Shown here in pieces: positions 1 through 5,077 of a DNA stretch of 8,919 bases (position 1 is the stretch's first letter; each line of letters opens with the position of its first letter). Source of the stretch: Cyclobacteriaceae bacterium (GTDB lineage Bacteria > Bacteroidota > Bacteroidia > Cytophagales > Cyclobacteriaceae); NCBI GenBank assembly GCA_013140395.1, contig JABFSY010000210.1, forward strand, positions 1-8,919, given 5' to 3'. The notes under the pieces were generated by a model. It ran no database searches. It was not told the origin of the DNA and was given only the letters and a program-made list of their open reading frames with translations. The translations under genes and the position numbers were made by a program.

Positions 1-274
1 GTTTAGGGTTGGAGGAGGTAGGAATGGTGTCCAGCGACTTTCGAATCTCCGTGAGCCAATCTCTGAATTCATCGGGTGAGGGTGGATGAGTGGGGTTGAT
101 TTGGTCTAGCAAAAATCTCTTCTCTTATTCACTAAGCCGTTTTTGCTGACCAATAGAATCTTTGATCGCTTTTATTTCACTGGGCGTGAGTACAGCGTCA
201 CTCCAAACTATATAAAAGATTGGTAGAAAAATATGTAAGTTCGGATTTGATTGTAAGTAGGGTGATTGAAGCAT
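1..274 (-). pseudogene. Acyl-CoA oxidase-like gene, 5' part, with in-frame stop; runs off window
   Basis: The frame starting at the ATG at 274-272 encodes a segment with the core FLPIFYIVWSDAVLTPSEIK. This resembles the TerB-like helical segment found at the N-terminus of Bacteroidota acyl-CoA dehydrogenase/oxidase proteins, which act in fatty acyl-CoA beta-oxidation. The frame stops at a TAA at 127-125, directly after QQKRLSE. It then stays open for another 41 codons to the window edge, and those codons still read like the same protein (EKRFLLDQINPTHPPSPDEF). A single substitution from a sense codon such as GAA would explain this. No in-frame ATG follows the stop within the window. An ATG at 325 is also in frame, but the one at 274 fits the family N-terminus better (MLQSPYLQSNPNL). 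It could be a decayed gene, a sequencing error, or a short real protein. The family call rests on recognition of a short segment only. Confidence 0.6.
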
Positions 275-335
275 ATCTAAGGGTTGTGTGTTTAAATATA
301 CTAAAGAATTTATTGGCGAAAACACTTTGACGGTT

Positions 336-366
336 TAACGTTTTAAGTGGTGTACACTTCACGTTA
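336..366. repeat. Imperfect inverted repeat downstream of the citrulline hydrolase gene
   Basis: The outer arms TAACGT (336-341) and ACGTTA (361-366) pair perfectly. The inner arms AAGTG (345-349) and CACTT (355-359) also pair, around a 5-base loop. The two stems are separated by three unpaired bases on one side and one on the other. The element lies between the stop of the gene at 371-1288 and the start of the acyl-CoA oxidase-like gene. It could end the transcript of the former, but no T-rich tract follows on the minus strand, so it may instead be an operator or a chance palindrome. Confidence 0.35.
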
Positions 367-370
367 CCAA

Positions 371-1288
371 TTAACCCTTTTCGATTTGCGATAAAAATAC
401 TTCGGCTATCATACAACGGGCGCTTCCGCCTCCATTTCTTTCAATAGTTGCCAGATTAGAATGAAGAATTTGGCAATAACATTCAATTTTAGCAATCTGA
501 TTTTCCATGAGTGATTGATAGGCTTGCGAAGACATTACCAGAAACTTTGTCCCGTTCGCGTTTTCAACTTGTAGCATGTTGCCCGCAAAATGGTTCATTT
601 GGTCAAATGAGATGTCAATAATTTCTTTTTTGGTGTTCTTGATCAACCCAACCAGGCTATCGCGCTCATCTATATCTTTTACCGATTCCAGACAGATGAC
701 CACAAACTGATCGGCCACGCACATCATCACATTGGTGTGGTAGATGGGAAGGCCTTTTGAATCGGTGGCAGTAAACGCAATAGGTCTGTACCCTAGTTGG
801 TCACAGAAATCTTTTAGTACATTTAAATTTGTGCGTTCAGAAAGGCAAGCATAAGCAATTTTATTTTCACGATCCAACACCATACTTCCGGTTCCTTCTA
901 AATAGACTTGACTATACTCATAAACCGATAAATCAATTTCATCAGCTACATTGAACTTTGTTTTAAGCTTTTCAATGACGTGTGGTTTCCGCTCCAAACT
1001 TCTGTTGTGGGCATACATTGGATACAGCACGATCTGATCACTATCGTGAAAAGAGATCCAATTATTGGGAAAAATTGAGTCGGGCGTATGCGGCTCTTCG
1101 GTATCGTTAACGGTCGTGACATCCATACCGTTTTGTTCCAACACTTTTACCAAGCCATCGAATTCTTGCAAGGCCGTTGTTTGCGCATCGATATCCTTGA
1201 CAGATTGAAAAGCGTTGTTTACAGCTGTCTCCGTATTGAAGGTAAATTTAGCAGGACGTATCAGGAGGAGATGAGAAGTGGTTTGCAT
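371..1288 (-). CDS. ctlX: CtlX-type citrulline hydrolase (amidinotransferase/DDAH fold)
   Basis: This 305-residue cytoplasmic protein belongs to the guanidino-group-modifying enzyme superfamily. It matches the CtlX type, which hydrolyses citrulline to ornithine, carbon dioxide and ammonia. Visible motifs are FPNNWISFH (residues 73-81), LEGTGSMVLDR (130-140), YHTNVMM (183-189), HFAGNMLQ (233-240) and NGGGSARCM (285-293). By family analogy the nucleophile is Cys292 and the catalytic base His184; Glu131 and the Asn-rich FPNN segment should line the substrate pocket. There is no signal peptide or membrane segment, and the length is normal for the family. The ATG at 1288 begins directly at the conserved N-terminal strand (SHLLLIRPAKF). 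The gene is divergent from the amidohydrolase pair, with 108 bases between the starts, and no arginine or ornithine gene lies beside it here. Arginine deiminase-like or DDAH activity on another guanidino compound remains possible. Confidence 0.85.
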   Translation of the reverse strand: MQTTSHLLLIRPAKFTFNTETAVNNAFQSVKDIDAQTTALQEFDGLVKVLEQNGMDVTTVNDTEEPHTPDSIFPNNWISFHDSDQIVLYPMYAHNRSLERKPHVIEKLKTKFNVADEIDLSVYEYSQVYLEGTGSMVLDRENKIAYACLSERTNLNVLKDFCDQLGYRPIAFTATDSKGLPIYHTNVMMCVADQFVVICLESVKDIDERDSLVGLIKNTKKEIIDISFDQMNHFAGNMLQVENANGTKFLVMSSQAYQSLMENQIAKIECYCQILHSNLATIERNGGGSARCMIAEVFLSQIEKG

Positions 1289-1346
1289 GGAATTCGGTAG
1301 AGGCTACCAATATAGGAAAACAGTATCTGCAATTTTAAGTTTTGCA

Positions 1347-1377
1347 TTGATAAATGTCATTCATTTCGCTACATTTC
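1347..1377 (+). promoter_or_regulatory. Possible Bacteroidota-type promoter for the first amidohydrolase gene
   Basis: In the divergent intergenic region a TTG (1347-1349) is followed after 20 bases by TACATTTC (1370-1377). The Bacteroidota consensus is TTG, about 19 bases, then TAnnTTTG, so this differs in the last base of the -7 box and by one base of spacing. Transcription would begin about 10-15 bases before the ATG at 1397. The region is AT-rich, so a chance match is possible. For the opposite gene only a weak TATATTGG (1314-1307, minus) was seen, without a well-placed TTG. Confidence 0.3.
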
Positions 1378-1396
1378 TTCTGCTAATTGATTTACT

Positions 1397-2902
1397 ATGA
1401 CCAAGATTTTTTTTTCCATAGTCGCTTTTTTGTGTTTGGGTTGCCAGAAGCAGAAGTACGAGGTTGTCATTCGCGGTGGAATGTTGTTCGATGGTTCTGG
1501 AAATCCTGGGGTTGTTACCGACCTGGCCATCAATGCTGATACCATTGCTTTTGTGGGGAATCTTTCCAAAGCCATTGGTGCAAAAGAAGTGAATGGAAAT
1601 GGGTTGATTCTCGCTGCTGGGTTTATCGACACCCATAGCCATCACGATAGGGGTTTAAGTGAAGATCCTTCCGGGCTGGCTTTAGTAAGCCAGGGAATCA
1701 CTACCATTATTGTAGGGCAAGATGGTGGATCCGATTTACCATTAAAAAAATATTTTCAAATGCTTATCGATAGTCCGGTGGCCGTAAACGTGGGCTCTTA
1801 CAGTGGTCATAATACACTACGAGATCGGGTACTTGGAGATTACTTCAAACGTAAGTCAACCCAATCAGAAATTGACAGTATGGTCAAACTTTTACGGGTC
1901 GATATGGAAGCAGGTGCTTTTGGTTTGTCTACAGGTCTGGAATATGATCCCGGCATTTATTCTTCGAAAGAAGAAGTGCTTCAACTTGCTAAGGTATTGC
2001 CGGATTACAAAGGAAGATATATTAGTCACCTTCGCAGCGAGGATAGGTATTTTTGGGATGCCCTCCAGGAAATAGTCACGATCGGTCGCGAAGTGAAAGT
2101 TCCTGTACAGATCAGTCATTTTAAATTAGCCATGCGTGGGCTATGGGGAAAAGCTGATAGTGCATTACTATTGCTCAATGAAGCAAGAAAGGAAGGAGTT
2201 GAAATAACGGCAGATCTTTATCCATATACGTATTGGTCATCTACCATTCGGGTTCTTTTTCCTGAGCGCAATTTTAGGGATGAGAAAGAAGCTGCTTTCA
2301 TTTTAAAAGAAGTTACTATTGCTGAAGGAATTATCTTCAGCAAATACGGACCTAATCCGGATTACAATGGAAAGAGTTTGGCTGAAGTAGCGAGTCTTGA
2401 AAAAATGTCTCCGGAGAAAATGCTTGTCGAAATAATTAAGCGATTAGACGAATGTCGGAAAAAGAATGATGATTGTGGCGGGAGTATAGTAGCTACTAGT
2501 ATGGATGAGGAGGATGTAAAGAAATTGATGAAATGGCCATACACCAACATTTGTTCAGATGGAACGAGTGCGGGAAGGCACCCTCGCGGTTTTGGTGCAT
2601 TCACCCGGGTGCTAGGACATTACGTACGAGATGAAAAGACGATTGCAATGTCGGAAGCAATTTATAAAATGACTGGCCTTGCAGCAGATCAGATCGGAAT
2701 AAAAAAGCGTGGCCGGATTAAAGTAGGAAATTATGCTGATCTTGTATTATTTGATGAAAAGTCGGTGAAGGATGAGGCAACCATTCAAAACCCACAGCTC
2801 GTTTCAAAAGGAATTGAGCAGGTTTGGGTAAATGGCAAAGAAGTGTTTACAAAAGGAAATGTCACTGGCAATTTAGTTGGGAAAGTAATTTATAGACAAT
2901 AA
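1397..2902 (+). CDS. N-acyl-D-amino-acid deacylase family lipoprotein (amidohydrolase), HxH motif intact
   Basis: This 501-residue metal-dependent hydrolase probably cleaves an N-acyl-D-amino acid or related amide, anchored on the periplasmic side of a membrane. A short hydrophobic signal ends in FLCLGC with the lipidated Cys at residue 16. The residue at -3 is Cys, which is unusual for a lipobox. The beta-sandwich half begins YEVVIRGGMLFDGSGNPG (21-38). The barrel follows with GFIDTHSHHD (75-84; metal ligands His80 and His82), YISHLRSE (His211), QISHFK (His241) and the catalytic Asp388 in CSDGT, then GRHPRGFGAF (393-402). Asp109 in VGQDGG sits where D-aminoacylase has its metal-binding Cys. 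The C-terminus returns to the small domain (GNYADLVLFD, 444-453). No Shine-Dalgarno is seen; the start is set by the signal peptide. It is the first gene of a tandem paralogous pair. The exact substrate cannot be read from the sequence. Confidence 0.87.
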   Translation: MTKIFFSIVAFLCLGCQKQKYEVVIRGGMLFDGSGNPGVVTDLAINADTIAFVGNLSKAIGAKEVNGNGLILAAGFIDTHSHHDRGLSEDPSGLALVSQGITTIIVGQDGGSDLPLKKYFQMLIDSPVAVNVGSYSGHNTLRDRVLGDYFKRKSTQSEIDSMVKLLRVDMEAGAFGLSTGLEYDPGIYSSKEEVLQLAKVLPDYKGRYISHLRSEDRYFWDALQEIVTIGREVKVPVQISHFKLAMRGLWGKADSALLLLNEARKEGVEITADLYPYTYWSSTIRVLFPERNFRDEKEAAFILKEVTIAEGIIFSKYGPNPDYNGKSLAEVASLEKMSPEKMLVEIIKRLDECRKKNDDCGGSIVATSMDEEDVKKLMKWPYTNICSDGTSAGRHPRGFGAFTRVLGHYVRDEKTIAMSEAIYKMTGLAADQIGIKKRGRIKVGNYADLVLFDEKSVKDEATIQNPQLVSKGIEQVWVNGKEVFTKGNVTGNLVGKVIYRQ

Positions 2903-2930
2903 GAATAATTGTAAATCTTAAAAATGTAGT

Positions 2931-2960
2931 CTCATGAAATGGCTCTGGCCATTCCATGTG
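2931..2960. repeat. Hairpin between the two amidohydrolase genes
   Basis: AATGGC (2938-2943) and GCCATT (2948-2953) form a perfect 6-bp stem around the tetraloop TCTG. Beyond a single A/C mismatch, CATG (2933-2936) pairs with CATG (2955-2958), and a further C-G pair lies past a T-T mismatch (2931 with 2960), giving about 11 pairs in all. The sequence after it is A-rich rather than T-rich, so it is not a classical intrinsic terminator on the plus strand. In a shared transcript it could stabilise the 3' end of the first message or adjust expression of the second gene. Confidence 0.45.
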
Positions 2961-2984
2961 ACCTAAAAAATTAAATATTAGCAC

Positions 2985-4673
2985 ATGAAAAAGTACATGA
3001 CTTTATTTATCGCCATGTTCGTAGCGTTGGCATCTTGCAAAAAGCAAACGTATGATGTAATCATTCGAGGTGGCACCGTTTATGATGGCTCTGGAAAGCC
3101 AGGAATGATGGCAGATGTAGCAATGAATGCCGATACCCTTGCCTTCATTGGAGATTTAAAAAATGCGGTTGGAAAGAAGGAGATTGATGCGAAAGGATTG
3201 GCGGTTGCTCCCGGGTTCATTAATATGTTGAGTCATGCGGAGGGCTCCTTGCTTTTTGATGGGAATTCTCAAAGTGATATTCGTCAAGGGGTAACATTGG
3301 AAGTATTTGGCGAAGGCTCTATGGGCCCGATGAATGATAAGATGAAGGCAGATGATGAGGAAGCCATGAAGCGCGATCCCGATTGGGCTTATAAGATTGA
3401 CTGGACTACACTTGGCCAATACTTAGAAGGCTTAGAGAGAAAAGGTGTATCAACCAATGTGGCTTCTTTTGTGAGCGCCATTACCGTACGTGTTCATGAA
3501 TTGGGGTATGCCAATCGTGCTCCTTCCGCAGAGGAATTGGAACGAATGAAAGCACTTGTCAAGCAAGCGATGGATGAAGGCGCAATGGGTGTCACCTCTG
3601 CGTTGATCTATGCGCCTGCGAATTATGCCAGCACTGAAGAATTGATTGAGTTAAGTAAAGTGGCAGCCGCTTCTGGCGGTATGTATATCGCTCATATTCG
3701 AAGTGAAGGAAATTCAATTTTTGAAGCAGTCAACGAAACCATCCGTATTGCACGCGAGGCAAAGCTTCCCGCAGAGATTTACCATTTGAAATTCAGTGGC
3801 AAAGACAACTGGAATAAAATTGATTCTGTGATAGCTATGATTGACAACGCCAACCGAGAAGGATTAAAGATCACTGCTGACATGTATACCTATACTGCTG
3901 GCGCTACAGGCTTGGATGCAGCGATGCCTCCCTGGCTACAGGAAGGTGGTATAAAAGAATGGATTAAGCGAATGCAAAACCCGGTGATGCGCAAGAAGGC
4001 ATTGCAAGAAATGCGCACGCCTACCAATGAATGGGAAAACCTAATGATGTTGGCTGGCGATTTTGATAAAGTATTATTGATGGGCTTCACCAATGATTCT
4101 CTGCGAAGAAACTTTACAGGCAAGACGCTCGGGCAGGTAGCCAAAATTTATGGTAAGACGCCCGAAGAAACTGCAATGGATTTGGTGATCACTGATGGCA
4201 CTCGTGTAGGGACAGCCTACTTTCTAATGACAGAGGAAAACGTGAAGCGCCAAATTCAACTTCCTTATGTTAGTTTTGGGTCGGATGCGGAATCATCAAC
4301 TGCATCGGGTAATTTCTTAAAAACCCCAACCCATCCACGTGCCTATGGAAATTTTTCCCGATTGCTGGGAAAGTATGTGCGCGATGAGAAAGTGATCTCG
4401 CTGGAGGAAGCCATTCGTAGATTGACTTCTTTACCTGCATCCAATCTAAAGATTCAAAAGCGAGGAGCGTTAATGCCTGGGTATTTTGGCGATCTCGCTA
4501 TTTTTGACCCAACCAAAATTGCAGACCATGCTACATTTGAAAATCCACATCAATACAGCACGGGAATGGTTCATGTATTTGTGAATGGAACACAAGTATT
4601 AGAAAACGGGGAGCATACAAATGCAAGACCGGGAAGAGTTGTGAGAGGGCCGGGATGGAAGAAGACGGAATAA
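2985..4673 (+). CDS. N-acyl-D-amino-acid deacylase family lipoprotein lacking the first His of HxH
   Basis: This 562-residue paralogue of the upstream protein has a clear lipoprotein signal (VALASC, Cys18, canonical L-A-S-C lipobox). The family frame is intact: YDVIIRGGTVYDGSGKPG (23-40), YIAHIRSE (His237), IYHLKF (His267), GSDAE (Asp434), PTHPRAYGNFSRL (448-460) and GYFGDLAIFD (499-508). The usual GFIDTHSH is here GFINMLSH (77-84), so the first metal-binding His is Leu82 while His84 remains. Glu110 in FGEGSMGP occupies the place of the D-aminoacylase Cys ligand. It is longer than its neighbour because of inserted segments around residues 112-145 and 313-370. A similar GFINMLS version seems to occur in a recognisable subfamily, so the change is more likely a functional variant than decay. 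It starts 82 bases after its paralogue and is probably co-transcribed. No Shine-Dalgarno is seen. Confidence 0.85.
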   Translation: MKKYMTLFIAMFVALASCKKQTYDVIIRGGTVYDGSGKPGMMADVAMNADTLAFIGDLKNAVGKKEIDAKGLAVAPGFINMLSHAEGSLLFDGNSQSDIRQGVTLEVFGEGSMGPMNDKMKADDEEAMKRDPDWAYKIDWTTLGQYLEGLERKGVSTNVASFVSAITVRVHELGYANRAPSAEELERMKALVKQAMDEGAMGVTSALIYAPANYASTEELIELSKVAAASGGMYIAHIRSEGNSIFEAVNETIRIAREAKLPAEIYHLKFSGKDNWNKIDSVIAMIDNANREGLKITADMYTYTAGATGLDAAMPPWLQEGGIKEWIKRMQNPVMRKKALQEMRTPTNEWENLMMLAGDFDKVLLMGFTNDSLRRNFTGKTLGQVAKIYGKTPEETAMDLVITDGTRVGTAYFLMTEENVKRQIQLPYVSFGSDAESSTASGNFLKTPTHPRAYGNFSRLLGKYVRDEKVISLEEAIRRLTSLPASNLKIQKRGALMPGYFGDLAIFDPTKIADHATFENPHQYSTGMVHVFVNGTQVLENGEHTNARPGRVVRGPGWKKTE

Positions 4674-4760
4674 CGGACTTATCATCTATATTGTTATTAT
4701 GCGATGTGGGCTGAGTCGCTAATTTGCTTTTTGTCGCCATCTCAAAAACATTTTTAATCT

Positions 4761-4827
4761 TGTCAGCCTGAGCCTGTCGAAGGCTATTTATTGTGGTAAT
4801 CTAGGTTTCGACAAGCTCAACCTGACA
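4761..4827. repeat. Long imperfect inverted repeat, likely dispersed intergenic element
   Basis: The left arm (4761-4783) begins TGTCAGCCTGAGCCTGTCGA. The right arm (4804-4827), read on the minus strand, begins TGTCAGGTTGAGCTTGTCGA. Over the first 21 positions the arms differ at three places, with about 20 bases of loop. Two of these differences become G-U pairs in a leftward transcript, so the RNA hairpin is stronger in that direction. I recall closely similar TGTCAG...TGTCGAA palindromes as frequent intergenic repeats in Bacteroidota genomes, though that is memory and not a search result. Confidence 0.65.
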
Positions 4828-4842
4828 CAAGTTTTGTTTTTT
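4761..4842 (+). terminator. Probable terminator between convergent genes
   Basis: The inverted repeat at 4761-4827 is followed on the plus strand by a T-rich run (GTTTTGTTTTTT, 4831-4842). This fits an intrinsic terminator for the amidohydrolase pair. It lies between the stop codons of converging transcripts (4673 plus, 4850 minus) and could end the leftward copper transcript as well, though the T tract on that side is weaker. The rest of the 176-base gap (4674-4760) shows no gene or other clear structure. Confidence 0.55.
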
Positions 4843-4849
4843 ATATAGT

Positions 4850-5056
4850 TTATATTTTTTCCGCTTTGTAACCAACTTTGTTAAGTGATTCGATAATTTT
4901 GGCTGCAGTTGTAGTTCCTATTATGGTGAGGATTTTAGCTGGATCCGTAATATCTACTTGCCAGTTATTTTCTCCCGCCACCTCATTGAGGCTTTGCGTT
5001 ACTTTGGCGATGCATCCATCGCATTTGATATTGGTTTTAAAAAGTAGCTTTTCCAT
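4850..5056 (-). CDS. Small HMA-domain metal-binding protein (copper chaperone-like)
   Basis: This 68-residue protein is a single heavy-metal-associated domain with a ferredoxin-like fold, the size of CopZ/Atx1-type chaperones. The metal motif is KCDGC (Cys12 and Cys15). The usual Met two residues before the first Cys is Ile10. The C-terminal part (KIIESLNKVGYKAEKI) matches the last helix and strand of the domain. It most likely delivers Cu(I) to, or receives it from, the ATPase encoded 21 bases upstream, whose own HMA domain has a classical MTCGAC motif. The gene is the last of the leftward unit and ends before the inverted repeat. There is no signal peptide, so it is cytoplasmic. Metal identity is inferred from the neighbour. 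Confidence 0.82.
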   Translation of the reverse strand: MEKLLFKTNIKCDGCIAKVTQSLNEVAGENNWQVDITDPAKILTIIGTTTAAKIIESLNKVGYKAEKI

Positions 5057-5060
5057 ACTG

Positions 5061-5068
5061 CAAATTTA
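5061..5068 (-). promoter_or_regulatory. TAnnTTTG-like -7 box in front of the HMA gene
   Basis: TAAATTTG (5068-5061, minus) is an exact match to the Bacteroidota -7 consensus. It lies in the 21-base gap between the ATPase stop and the ATG at 5056. No good TTG is found at the -33 position, and the resulting transcript would have almost no leader. It may give the small chaperone extra expression, or be chance in AT-rich sequence. Confidence 0.25.
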
Positions 5069-5077
5069 ACGATGTTG

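Noticed and set aside
198..416. Open frame of 72 codons on the minus strand
   Set aside because: It overlaps both the end of the citrulline hydrolase gene and the start of the oxidase-like gene in another frame and has no recognisable motif.
4531..4740. 69-codon minus-strand frame entering the convergent intergenic region
   Set aside because: Mostly antisense to the second amidohydrolase gene, of low complexity, and without family features.
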